Shown here piece by piece: positions 36,378 to 45,190 of a stretch of DNA of 64,000 nt. Under the pieces are notes generated by a model. The model was not told the origin of the DNA. It searched no databases and saw only the letters and a program-made list of their open reading frames with translations. The stretch lies in assembly GCF_022049065.2 (NCBI RefSeq), contig NZ_CP095744.1, forward strand, positions 496,001-560,000. Reading direction: 5' to 3'. Origin of the DNA: Niallia sp. Man26. GTDB lineage: Bacteria > Bacillota > Bacilli > Bacillales > Cytobacillaceae. A program made the translations under genes and the position numbers. Within the stretch, counting starts at the first letter, position 1. Every line of letters begins with the position of its first letter.

Positions 36378-37134
36378 TTAATTCCCTTTCTTTCCAAAGT
36401 GATATGCAGGATCCAAAATAACTTGATGCATTCTTGGAGAAGTAATCATTAAATTATCTAAATTATACACTTCTCCACCTTTATCAATTGGTTGTTTATG
36501 GTGCAGGATATATGACTTATGCATACCATAATGTTCAACCTTTGGAGCAATTGGAGCATTTCCCGCTGCCATTCTTGCAACGTTTCTTGGATTGAATTCA
36601 CTTGCAAAACTAGAATTAGCAACAGATTTCCAAAATTCATTTCCAAATACAACAGGTTTGTTAGTATCATGATGCTGGTCTAGGTTATCGTCAATTTCGA
36701 AAACTGAATGTAATTTATTTGGATCAGTAATATTTATATCTAATAATTCGTTTTTATATAAACTTTTTACAAAATGGATTAAGTGTATCATCAATAATTT
36801 GTTGCTTAAATATATCAAAACCAATTTGTTTCGGGCTCCAAAGGCGTATTACTTGTACGCGAGATTTTTCATCATATAAATAATATCCTTTGTTAAATAA
36901 ATAGAAAAGTTCTTGGTATTCACTTGGATTCCCTTTACACAATATGGCTTCTTGATATTCTTGGGATAAATAATAATATTTTGCTAAATACAGCTGCTGA
37001 ATAAATGATAATGGTTCGGAGGGTACAAGCTCTTCAATATTATCTATTTCTTTTCGATATTCAGAATGCTTACCAGACTCGTTTGATTTGTTGAAAATAT
37101 CTTGAAAATCTTTATAGGTTATCAATTTTAGCAT
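36378..37134 (-). pseudogene. Colicin-type HNH nuclease toxin with one frameshift (about 250 aa)
   Basis: The C-terminal 100 residues match the DNase domain of colicins E7/E9 and S-type pyocins: FGNEFWKSVANSS, FNPRNVARMAAGNAPIAP and the HNH core ILHHKQPIDKGGEVYNLDN followed by RMHQ. The N-terminal 126 residues (from 37134; ribosome site AGG about 10 bases before the ATG) are in another frame. The two join cleanly if one A is removed from the A5 run at 36764-36768. The N-terminal half is helical and TPR-like (IQQLYLAKYYYLSQEYQEAI); no signal peptide or LXG domain is visible. The Im-type immunity gene follows. Confidence 0.75.
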
Positions 37135-37145
37135 AAGTACTCAAC

Positions 37146-37620
37146 CTACTTTACAGTATATGTGTTGGAAACAAATTGTTTAACTTTAAGAGATACTGGT
37201 TCAGTTGATGTTAAATATCCAGTGATGTTAACCTTAAACGTCTTCCCTTTTGGCAATCCCCAATTATAACTTTGGTATACAAAGTTACTAACTGGTTGCA
37301 ATAAATTCTTAGTTAGGCTATTTCCATAGGCAACCCATTTACTCCTTATTTCACTTTAAAGTTATACGTTAAAGAAGATTTGTAAATTTTATAAGTTGGA
37401 GATACTAATTCAACATTAATTTCTGCTCCGCCTTTTATTGGATAAGCTTTGGCTATACCTCCTCCAACCTGGATTGAACTAGCTCGAAAGACTGGTGTTG
37501 GTGTCTCTACTGAAATATCAGGATATATATCTTCTACTTCTTGAAATATTATGCCATCTTCGACATACGTATCATTTGAATCTTGAAAATCACTTGCAAA
37601 AGCACTATTAGTATAACCCA
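37146..37620 (-). pseudogene. Fragments of a secreted/surface protein gene
   Basis: Two adjacent frames read like the C-terminal part of an exported protein: one with ASDFQDSNDTYVEDGIIFQE ending at 37346, the next with NLLQPVSNFVYQSYNWGLP ending at 37146. A short frameshifted joint separates them, and neither has a start codon or signal peptide. Their order before the nuclease suggests debris of a larger locus. Family not recognised. Confidence 0.5.
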
Positions 37621-37635
37621 ATGAACCATAAAGGA

Positions 37636-37852
37636 TAAATAATGGTTGCTGTGCTTCCCACTTTATACTTTGGATTCTCAGCTTCTTTAAGCCCTTCAGG
37701 AAGTTCAATCGAACCTAATGGTTCATTTTAGAATGGTCCATCTCTTCCATACTATCTTTATCACTGTTGTTATTGCTGCCACTTGAACAAGCAGCTAAAA
37801 CTAACGCTGAATTAAGTGAAATAATAAGCATTAGATACTTTTTCCGTTTCAT
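37636..37852 (-). pseudogene. Truncated YdhK-like lipoprotein gene
   Basis: A good ribosome site (AAGGAGG) and a lipoprotein signal peptide (ALVLAACSSG) are followed by DKDSMEEMDHSKMNH and then a stop. The next frame reads GSIELPEGLKK, and after a second shift AENPKYKVGSTATI. This is the conserved beginning of YdhK/DUF1541 proteins. The rest, including the copper-binding repeats, is missing. Confidence 0.7.
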
Positions 37853-37995
37853 AAATATCCTCCTTCTGTCTAATAAGTGTAGTATACCCGTTCAATTTGC
37901 AGAGTCTGTGCATTTCAACTAACTTTTTAATTAATGTTTCCGATAAAAATTCATCAATAGAAACTGCACTTAGATATATTGTGAAATATTTCACT

Positions 37996-38030
37996 TAAAC
38001 TAACCTGCCACTTTAGCAACATAAGAATAG
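37996..38030 (+). repeat. Intergenic repeat copy 1
   Basis: ACTAACCTGCCACTTTAGCA then ACATAAG: one unit of the dispersed family, between the ydhK remnant and the CPCC gene. Confidence 0.65.
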
Positions 38031-38067
38031 GGTACCTTATATTTAAGGAAGCTCCCGTTTTTTTAGT

Positions 38068-38346
38068 TTAATAAGGATAATTATCTTTCTCGTAAGGCTT
38101 CCAGTTATCATCTTTTTCATATTTGAATGTTGGCTTACCTTTTGAATGATAATTTATTCTATCTGCTCTCCCAATTTCTTTAAAGTTCTTTTGTGCTTCT
38201 CTTAAAGTTATTTTGTTCGCTCCACCAATGTCAGGTTCATACGATTGTATTTCATCATCCATCCATTTGCATACTTGACAAGTTTCCCAATTATCTCGTT
38301 CATTTAATGTTTTATAACCACAACAAGGACAAGTGAATTTTTTCAT
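38068..38346 (-). CDS. CPCC-family cysteine-rich protein (92 aa)
   Basis: The N-terminal CPCCGYKTLNE and CQVCKW give four cysteines that probably bind zinc; this is the Cys_rich_CPCC domain. A charged, tyrosine-rich tail follows (EKDDNWKPYEKDNYPY). Such small proteins are frequent near polymorphic toxin loci, and an HNH/Im pair lies 1 kb away, but a functional link is only inferred. The gene is flanked on both sides by copies of the intergenic repeat. Confidence 0.8.
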   Translation of the reverse strand: MKKFTCPCCGYKTLNERDNWETCQVCKWMDDEIQSYEPDIGGANKITLREAQKNFKEIGRADRINYHSKGKPTFKYEKDDNWKPYEKDNYPY

Positions 38347-38400
38347 CTTCTACTCCTACTCTGTTCTTTTTATGCCATTAGTTTATCATATCTTATTGTA

Positions 38401-38470
38401 CTAAACTGCCCCGATTGTGAAACAAGAAAAATTTCTTATTTAATTCAGGAATGCTGCCATTGTAGTGCCT
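38401..38470 (+). repeat. Intergenic repeat copy 2 (two units)
   Basis: CTAAACTGCCCCGATTGTGA, a spacer, then CAGGAATGCTGCCATTGTAG. It lies between the CPCC gene and the next terminator. Confidence 0.7.
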
Positions 38471-38507
38471 TTAAATGGCACTGTTACAGTTAATTGTTTA
38501 TAAAAAT

Positions 38508-38549
38508 AACAAAACGGAACTCTCTAATTTCTTGAAGTTCCATTTTGTT
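38508..38549 (-). terminator. Terminator of the 60-aa membrane protein gene
   Basis: AACAAAACGGAACT pairs with AGTTCCATTTTGTT (one mismatch), with a T-rich tail on the minus strand. Confidence 0.75.
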
Positions 38550-38551
38550 AT

Positions 38552-38734
38552 CTAATCGTATAATTGAGTTTTACTTTTAACAATATCTGCAATTGCCCCA
38601 CCAATCAAAATAACCGAAATTAAATAAGAAAAACCAATTATAATGTAATTGGGACTAGGGATTATCATTACATATGCAGACATACCGAGACTAAGGATAG
38701 AACCAATTAATATTCTCAATATTAGTGAAAACAC
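38552..38734 (-). CDS. Small membrane protein (60 aa), unknown
   Basis: Two hydrophobic helices cover most of the protein (about residues 3-25 and 30-50), with a short charged tail. AGGGGGAG lies before the start and a clear terminator follows, so it is probably translated. No family recognised. Confidence 0.5.
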   Translation of the reverse strand: MFSLILRILIGSILSLGMSAYVMIIPSPNYIIIGFSYLISVILIGGAIADIVKSKTQLYD

Positions 38735-38945
38735 AATACTCCCCCTAAATTATCATAAGGACTTTCTTTTGCAAAATAGTTCAAAAATATATATTAAATA
38801 CAAAGTATTATAGTTTTGTCCCACAGTCAATGATTAATTCAACAACATTTTCCATATATAGGACTGCTGCTTAAGATTGAATACTTCTATTACCGTATTT
38901 GTGCTAAATTTAGATTTTATCTATCATCAGGGTTTGTCCTATAGT

Positions 38946-39485
38946 TCATTCAAAAAATTGGTGCTTCTTCTGTAAGTTCCTTTTACGATAAATTATTTTT
39001 ATAATTGGATATGCTATAAGTGCTGCTACAAAAATATTAATGAAACCCAAAGTTGAATTAATAAACCCTAAATTTGATTGATTATTAAAAAAATTTATGT
39101 TTGATATACCTATACATATATTAGAGATGAAAAGTAAAAAAAAGAAAAGTAAGATGCGGTTAAAATAATCCATTTTAGATTTAATATCTGTATATATTTC
39201 AAGTGGACCTTCAGATACTGCTTTTTTCATATATATCCAGCCACCAAATTCTTGAATAATAGTAATGCCACTATCTTTAATTATTTCAAAATAATCCATC
39301 TTTTCAGTTTTTGACATACCACTAATAAATTCATTCCGGTAAACATATTTACCGGGCTCACCTTTAGAAAATTTAAAACGACTAAAAGCAAATTTCTCTA
39401 GATTCCAACCATTTACTGCCATATGATTAATCCATTTTTCTTCTTTTTCATGATCTAAAAATAATCTGTATTTTACTTTTTTCAC
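38946..39485 (-). CDS. DUF2812 membrane protein (179 aa)
   Basis: The N-terminal 100 residues show the DUF2812 pattern (YRLFLDHEKEEKWINHMAVN, WNLEKF, YVYRNEF). Two hydrophobic helices follow at about 108-128 and 145-162. It overlaps the PadR gene by 4 bp, the usual PadR/DUF2812 pairing, in which the regulator controls the membrane protein. Function unknown. Confidence 0.85.
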   Translation of the reverse strand: MKKVKYRLFLDHEKEEKWINHMAVNGWNLEKFAFSRFKFSKGEPGKYVYRNEFISGMSKTEKMDYFEIIKDSGITIIQEFGGWIYMKKAVSEGPLEIYTDIKSKMDYFNRILLFFFLLFISNICIGISNINFFNNQSNLGFINSTLGFINIFVAALIAYPIIKIIYRKRNLQKKHQFFE

Positions 39486-39799
39486 AGCTGGCTCCCTCCT
39501 TTAGTAATTAGCATACCGTTATGATGCAATTCATAAAGTCGTTGAATTTCAGTTTCAACCATCAGCTTCCCTGCATCCGTAATCACATATTTCTTTTTTC
39601 GTTCCACTTCGTCTAAAGGAACTATCCATTTTCGCTTGACTAATGTTTTAATTGCTCCGTAAATAGTTCCAGGTCCAAGTTCAACACGTCCCTTACTAAG
39701 TTCAGAAACAAACTGCATAATGCCATATCCATGCCTTGGCTCATACAGAGATAAAAGGATATAATATACCCCCTCTGTTAAAGGCGCCTTATCTTCCAT
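39482..39799 (-). CDS. PadR-family regulator (105 aa)
   Basis: A short PadR protein (subfamily 2): a winged helix with YYILLSLYEPRHGYGIMQFV and LGPGTIYGAIKTLVKRKWIV, followed by one C-terminal dimerisation helix. The start at MEDKAPLTEG is chosen because AGGTGG lies 7 bases before it; two earlier in-frame starts lack a usable site. Repeated ATATCG/GTTGAT elements just upstream are the likely operator. It is translationally coupled to the DUF2812 gene. Confidence 0.88.
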   Translation of the reverse strand: MEDKAPLTEGVYYILLSLYEPRHGYGIMQFVSELSKGRVELGPGTIYGAIKTLVKRKWIVPLDEVERKKKYVITDAGKLMVETEIQRLYELHHNGMLITKGGSQL

Positions 39800-39811
39800 C
39801 TTCATACCACC

Positions 39812-39865
39812 TATCGTCAACCGTTATATCGTCTGTTGATATATACTATATCATCAACCGATATA
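39812..39865. promoter_or_regulatory. Candidate PadR operator with three half-sites
   Basis: An inverted repeat TATATCG..GTTGAT / ATCAAC..CGATATA (39825-39865) plus a third half-site TATCGTCAAC (39813-39822) lie directly before the PadR/DUF2812 genes. Autoregulation is inferred. Confidence 0.6.
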
Positions 39866-39944
39866 TTTTTCAATAATTTTACATACTTAAAATAATGCAG
39901 TGTTTTATTGTTTACAACAGTGGCCTTTTACCTAATTCATACAG

Positions 39945-42646
39945 ATAGGTAAGAGTTTGAAGTTATCGCTCCCTTTTCCCCCTGTTCACACCGTACGTGA
40001 AACTTTCGAATCATACGGCGTTCCAACTAATCCAATCTATTCTTTCTATGTATTAAGCAATCGAGTGCTATTTTCCAAAGTTAGATTATTTCATTTTGAC
40101 ATCTTAATCGTAGTTTATTTACTTTTTCTTTTTGCCTACTTGTAAGCTTTAGAGATTGTAAAAGGGCTTCTATTTTCACTTTATCTTTTAGGTGTACCAA
40201 TTGATGAATTGTTTTATGAATAACAACTAAGTTTGAATAACTATCATCTTTTGAAAGATGATAAGGGTTTATGTGATGACAATGCCATTCATGAATCCCT
40301 AACCCTTCACCTAGAATTGCACATTTGCCATATTGGGCAATAAACTTACTAATTCGATTGTCGTTATATTCAATAGATCTACTCGGAATGTAATTTCTCA
40401 TGATGTAAGAAAGCATATTTTTATCAATAGCCTTTAGGCTATTGTGAATTTTCTCTCTACCTTCGGCAGTAAAGTTACATATCACTTGCGAGAATCCAAG
40501 TGTCTTTTTCCACCGTTGTGCATGGATGGGGACAAACACCATTTTTTGTATCTTATACAGTTTTGTCTTATACCCCTTGTATCTTTTCTGTAAGGTTTTA
40601 GTCATCTCATGGAAACTTGCCTCGGTTCTAATGTTCCTTAACTGATTATATAACGTTCTGCGCAGATGAGCGTTTAACTCATTTAGATTGATAGAAATGT
40701 TTGTAGCGACTGAGTAATAATTTTGGATACCCATGACGACAGTATTGAAATTCCAAACTGTCTGAATGCAAGGCTTTCTCTTAATTACTTTTATAGCTTC
40801 CTTTATCTTTAGAAAGGCGTTTACTTTAGCCTTTTTAGACATATTAGACCTTGCTACATAGCCAAACCTAGTTTTCCCTTTCCTTACCGCTTTAAGTGTA
40901 AAGCCTAGAAACTCGGAAGAGTTTTTCTTTAGATTAATAACCTTCGATTTTTCCTCACTTGTTTCCAAATGAAGTCTTTTTCTCAAGAAATCCTTCAATG
41001 CGTAATTCATTTTTATTGCCTGTGACCTAGTTCTGCACATTACCTTAAAATCATCCGCATACCGGATGATAAAGCACTCTTTTAAAGCTGTTTTCTTCAG
41101 TGGCTGATATTTACTACCATTAGTGGCGTAGGTATATCTGCTTTTAAACGTTTCCCATTGGTCACTAACCCACCAATCTAATTCATTTAACACAATGTTG
41201 GATAGTAAAGGTGACAGAATCCCCCCCTGCGGGGTACCTTTTGTAGGAACACCTTCTCCATCAATTTCTGCTTTAAGTAGCCTAGATATTATAGAAAGAA
41301 GTGATTTATCTCTTATGCCTATTGACCACATTTGTTTTAAAAGCTTACTATGATTAACATTATCAAAGAAGCCTTTAATATCTACATCAACACAATGATG
41401 TAGCCCAGACTGGTTAATTAGGAACTCAAGTCTGGCTTTGGCATGATGAGTGCTGCGATTTGGTCTGAACCCATAACTGTGTTTATGGAATTTTGCTTCG
41501 CAAATTGGCTCTAAGATTTGTAAAATGCACTGCTGAAAGATTCTATCCCAAATCGTTGGAATTCCCAAAGGTCTAGTTTTCCCATTTCCTTTTGGTATGT
41601 AAACTCTTCTTACCGTTTGCGGTTCGTACCATTTAAACATGGATTGGACTGTTGCTATTACATCTTCTACTGCTAAATGCTGAATGTCATTAATCGATAA
41701 CTTGTCAGTTCCAGCAGTTTTGCTACCTGTATTTCTCTTAATGTTTCGATAGGCAAGTCGTATATTATCTGGAGAACTCATTAATTCTGTTAAGTCATAG
41801 AAGTGATGACCACCGACACTTTGAGCGTATAGTGTGTCAAAACAATCTTGCATACTATAATATTCACTGTGTCTCAGTTTCTTCCGTTTCAATAAGTCGG
41901 TACTCCTTTCGGAGTTAAACCTCTTTTAGTCTCACGAGAACCTTATTAATCGATAAAGAACTGCCTTACTTGGTTGAATAAATCTTTATTAGTCTAGTGG
42001 CTATCCCTCCGTGTGAATTAGACACTTCATAGGTACTGTGCCACCACTTTCACTGATATGAAGATAAGTTATACAGTAACTAGTTTCATTATTGTTTTCC
42101 TTATCAACGTTTCAATAGAAGTAAGTCCTCCACGTTATCAGCTTACAACGTTGAATTATATCTATTATAGAATGAACTTAGGTGCTTCCTGTAAGCCTGT
42201 TAGCGTTCATACGCCTGTAACGTATCATGGATTTTCATATTAGCGAGTCTTACTCACCCACAGCTAACCTCACAATTTGGTGATATACACATTTCTATGT
42301 ATAGCAGGTATAGACCCGTACATTCAGAAGTTTGTCAGCTTAACCATTTATTTTAGGTTTATTCGCATTCTCACCATATTCATTCAACTCAAGCACCATG
42401 AATTACACCACTCCATCGAGTAGGCTTTCGTCAGCCGAACTGATACGGTAATTTCTCACGCCTTTTCACCGAGCTTATAACACTATCATTCTTACTAAAT
42501 CAAGTGCTATTCGACTAAGAGAGAACCCTTCCGAGCGTTACCTCATCATTTGATTCTTCGATATAACCCTTCAGTTCCGAAAGGAACTGCCTAACCTTTA
42601 CCGGAGTAATGTAACCATCCTCCATTTAACTAGGAACATTTCGCAC
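39945..42646 (-). mobile_element. Group II intron with its reverse transcriptase (about 2.7 kb)
   Basis: On the minus strand the element starts with GTGCGAAATG, the conserved group II 5' end, at 42646. It encodes a full-length maturase, continues with a domain V-like hairpin (GCCGTATGATTCGAAAG and its partner TTTCACGTACGGT, near 39990-40025) and a domain VI-like segment, and ends in CTTACCTAT at 39945. The 5' exon is a copy of the dispersed intergenic repeat (minus strand GGCAGGTTAGTG). The 5' end is well supported; the 3' end is placed by analogy. Confidence 0.8.
40081..41892 (-). CDS. ltrA: Group II intron reverse transcriptase/maturase (603 aa)
   Basis: A complete intron-encoded protein: reverse transcriptase blocks from about residue 75, the catalytic IIRYADDF, the maturase (X) domain about 380-500, and a C-terminal HNH endonuclease domain (HEWHCHHINPYHLSKDDSYS). 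It splices the intron and primes its insertion into DNA. No frameshift or stop was seen, so the element may still be active. It lies wholly within the intron RNA. Confidence 0.93.
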   Translation of the reverse strand: MKRKKLRHSEYYSMQDCFDTLYAQSVGGHHFYDLTELMSSPDNIRLAYRNIKRNTGSKTAGTDKLSINDIQHLAVEDVIATVQSMFKWYEPQTVRRVYIPKGNGKTRPLGIPTIWDRIFQQCILQILEPICEAKFHKHSYGFRPNRSTHHAKARLEFLINQSGLHHCVDVDIKGFFDNVNHSKLLKQMWSIGIRDKSLLSIISRLLKAEIDGEGVPTKGTPQGGILSPLLSNIVLNELDWWVSDQWETFKSRYTYATNGSKYQPLKKTALKECFIIRYADDFKVMCRTRSQAIKMNYALKDFLRKRLHLETSEEKSKVINLKKNSSEFLGFTLKAVRKGKTRFGYVARSNMSKKAKVNAFLKIKEAIKVIKRKPCIQTVWNFNTVVMGIQNYYSVATNISINLNELNAHLRRTLYNQLRNIRTEASFHEMTKTLQKRYKGYKTKLYKIQKMVFVPIHAQRWKKTLGFSQVICNFTAEGREKIHNSLKAIDKNMLSYIMRNYIPSRSIEYNDNRISKFIAQYGKCAILGEGLGIHEWHCHHINPYHLSKDDSYSNLVVIHKTIHQLVHLKDKVKIEALLQSLKLTSRQKEKVNKLRLRCQNEII

Positions 42647-42647
42647 C

Positions 42648-42673
42648 ACTAACCTGCCATGTTTGTGACACAA
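42648..42673 (+). repeat. Intergenic repeat copy 3 (group II intron target)
   Basis: ACTAACCTGCCATGTTTGTG lies directly at the 5' exon side of the intron, which interrupts the repeat just outside ACTAAC. Confidence 0.75.
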
Positions 42674-42760
42674 AAATATGGCCACTTTGTTGAATAAGAA
42701 AAAAGAGCCGTCTAATCTGCTCAAAGATTTTTATGTAAAGCACCGATTAACCCATTAGAT

Positions 42761-43276
42761 TTAGTATGATTTTTGGTTTCCCAATATCATTCGTTTTAAA
42801 AAATCTATTTTTTTAATATCTTTATTATTATTGTTATCTGCTCGGTAACTATCCTTGGCTGAAGATTCGTAAACACTTAAGTATTGATCATGATTTAGTA
42901 AATAATATTTTATCTCTCCCATTTGGTGCATTTCTAACTCCTCTAATTGTATTCCTGCGAAACTTGGTAAAGTGTTAATAATACCAAATTCAACTGATAA
43001 TCCCTCTTTAGAAAACTCATGTTCATGCAAATCAATTAGTCTATATTCCATTGAATTCATAATGTTGACTATACTATTCCAGTTATATATATTTAATTCG
43101 GGCGGGACTTCCCACCCTCTTTTATCACCTGGTACATGTATATCTAAGTCTTTTGCATCCCAACTCTTTCCCGTAACGACTTCTAAACCAACTGAACCCA
43201 TTAACAAGGGAATAATTTCATTATCATTTAGCATTTTTGCAATTTTAATAAACTCATTAAACTTATAATTATCCAT
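42761..43276 (-). CDS. Nucleotidyltransferase-fold protein (171 aa), role unknown
   Basis: An N-terminal helix is followed by LLMGSVGLEVVTGKSW and DAKDLDIHVPGD, resembling the GS...DxD pattern of MNT/Cca-type nucleotidyltransferases. The C-terminal half is not recognised. It could be a solitary antitoxin-like or kinase-like enzyme; there is no HEPN partner. The start at MDNYKFNEF has GGAGGG five bases before it. It is a single-gene unit near repeat copies. Confidence 0.55.
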   Translation of the reverse strand: MDNYKFNEFIKIAKMLNDNEIIPLLMGSVGLEVVTGKSWDAKDLDIHVPGDKRGWEVPPELNIYNWNSIVNIMNSMEYRLIDLHEHEFSKEGLSVEFGIINTLPSFAGIQLEELEMHQMGEIKYYLLNHDQYLSVYESSAKDSYRADNNNNKDIKKIDFLKRMILGNQKSY

Positions 43277-43365
43277 TTGACCCTCCGTTTTACCTTTAGT
43301 CACCATAAACCTTCTTCAGGAATACTACCACGATTCTTCCATATAAAAAACGAACCAAAAAAAGA

Positions 43366-43388
43366 GCATTACTCTCTTGATATGCTCC
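43366..43388 (-). terminator. Terminator of the serine hydrolase gene
   Basis: The stem GAGCAT/ATGCTC, with seven T on the minus strand. Confidence 0.6.
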
Positions 43389-43399
43389 CTTTATATCAA

Positions 43400-44821
43400 T
43401 TACATTTCTTCATATTTGTTTAACTTTGGAAGTTTATTAAAAAGAATTGGAGAAACTCCATTGATGCAGAAGATAACAACTAGAATATTAATTAAAAAAG
43501 CAATATCCGGTGCAAAAAGTCTAATTGACTTCCAAGGACTGTCCATCGCATAAATCACAATAGGTATTATTCCAATGGCCAAAATTATTAATAGGGATCC
43601 ATAGGTATATGACCACTTTGAATTTTTTCTCTTTCTCTTTCTAAGCAAGAAAATATGGAATATAGTCAGAACCGTTAACAGTAAAATAAGTCCTAGAGCA
43701 ATCCATTGGATAGTATTGCTTGATTCTTGCAGCTCAAGGGGTTCTGCCCCATTCATTATGGAACGAATTCCGTCCATTATATAAAAAACTTGAGCGTCCT
43801 CCATAATATGATATTTATTTGTTAAAAGGACTACTGCATAGTCTTTTTCATCCATATAAAACATTTCAGCCCGATAGTCTGGTGTAGCTCCACCATGAAA
43901 AGGAAATTTTTCTTCTTTGGAAAAATGCCAACCCAAACCATAAGTTCCTTCTTCTTCTGGAGGTGTTTTCAATATTTGTAGATTTTCATCAGATAGCAAT
44001 TCTCCACCCTTTTGCATAAATGTCAGGAATTTAGCCAGATCATTGGTACTTGAAACCATGTATCCATAAGGTGCTCCTGCATTATCATATAACTCTTTAC
44101 TTTTTATTGGCTTACCAAACCATGACTTAAAACCAGGAACATAACCCTTATCGACTGCACTTTCATAGTCTGCAGCAGAATGATTCATGCCTAAAGGAGC
44201 AAAAATATTTTTATTAATAAACTCTGAAAAGGTTTGATTTGTAACTTCCTCAATTATTGAACCTAATAATAAATAATTAACTGAATTATATTCATAAACA
44301 GTTCCGGGTTCGTTGGATAACTCCACACCATTAAGCTCGCCTACAGCTTTCGTAAGGGCATCCTTATCTTTTGTATCTATATCTGTAATTTTAAGGCTAT
44401 CAAATTGGCTAATTCCGCTAGTTTGTTTTAATAAATGTAACACTTTTATTTCTTTTGGACTTATAGTTTTATATTTGAACGATGGAATATAAGTTGTTAG
44501 TGTTTCATCCAGCTTAATTTTGCCATCCTCAACTAACATGAGAATAGCTAATGATGTAATGGGTTTGCTCAATGAACCAATAAGAAAAGGTGTATCAGAA
44601 GTAACTCTAGTTTCATCACTCATTACTCCCCAATTACCTTGATAAAAGGTTTCTCCATTTTTAATAATCTTCAATGATGCCCCAGGGATATTATATGTAC
44701 CTAAGGATTCACCTACATAACTTTCAAGTAATTGTTTTATATCTTCATTATTCGCTGAAACAGATAGAGGAGTTAAAAAAAGTAGCATTATCGCTAATAC
44801 AATAATATTTTTTTTTCTCAT
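43400..44821 (-). CDS. Beta-lactamase-like serine hydrolase with C-terminal membrane helices (473 aa)
   Basis: A signal peptide (residues 1-22) is followed by a class C beta-lactamase/PBP-like domain (about 28-345) with the active-site SLSK (residues 83-86), a tyrosine motif and the late FHGG box. About three or four membrane helices follow (370-460). The second motif reads YNS where YSN is usual, so the position of the catalytic tyrosine needs an alignment. Likely an envelope peptidase or esterase; the substrate is unknown. Single gene with its own terminator. Confidence 0.8.
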   Translation of the reverse strand: MRKKNIIVLAIMLLFLTPLSVSANNEDIKQLLESYVGESLGTYNIPGASLKIIKNGETFYQGNWGVMSDETRVTSDTPFLIGSLSKPITSLAILMLVEDGKIKLDETLTTYIPSFKYKTISPKEIKVLHLLKQTSGISQFDSLKITDIDTKDKDALTKAVGELNGVELSNEPGTVYEYNSVNYLLLGSIIEEVTNQTFSEFINKNIFAPLGMNHSAADYESAVDKGYVPGFKSWFGKPIKSKELYDNAGAPYGYMVSSTNDLAKFLTFMQKGGELLSDENLQILKTPPEEEGTYGLGWHFSKEEKFPFHGGATPDYRAEMFYMDEKDYAVVLLTNKYHIMEDAQVFYIMDGIRSIMNGAEPLELQESSNTIQWIALGLILLLTVLTIFHIFLLRKRKRKNSKWSYTYGSLLIILAIGIIPIVIYAMDSPWKSIRLFAPDIAFLINILVVIFCINGVSPILFNKLPKLNKYEEM

Positions 44822-44929
44822 TAACCATTCTCCTTTAACTACGAATTAATATATTTTTTATAATATTATAAATATTAACATTATTAATAATTGTCTATGA
44901 ATATGTTCTTATGCTTCTTCCTTTATCCA

Positions 44930-44993
44930 ACCAAGATTGTTCCATAAGACGGGTACTACACTTATTACAGGAATGCTACCATGTTAGTGGCAG
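44930..44993 (+). repeat. Intergenic repeat copy 4
   Basis: GATTGTTCCATAAG, a spacer, then ACAGGAATGCTACCATGTTA. It lies between the serine hydrolase and cupin genes. Confidence 0.7.
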
Positions 44994-45063
44994 AGCACCA
45001 GTAGAGTTTACTACTTATTGGATCATCGCTCCCTAAAACAGAAAACTTCTCTTTTTTGCATTT

Positions 45064-45102
45064 CTTTTATTACAGGAATGCTGTCATGATTGTTCCATAA
45101 AA
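45064..45102 (+). repeat. Intergenic repeat copy 5
   Basis: TTACAGGAATGCTGTCATGA, then TTGTTCCATAA; second copy in the same gap as copy 4. Confidence 0.7.
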
Positions 45103-45190
45103 ATTTCTCACTCCATGGTCCAATATATTAACATAAGGAAATTTTCTTAAGAAAATGGAAATCTCCTAGAGCTTGTAATTTCCTATTGTT

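Noticed and set aside
36378..36824. Separate 148-aa toxin gene starting at 36824
   Set aside because: The first 40 residues are only the shifted reading of the upstream frame, and no ribosome site precedes that start.
37812..37994. 60-codon minus-strand frame
   Set aside because: It overlaps the well-supported start of the ydhK remnant in another frame and has no ribosome site.
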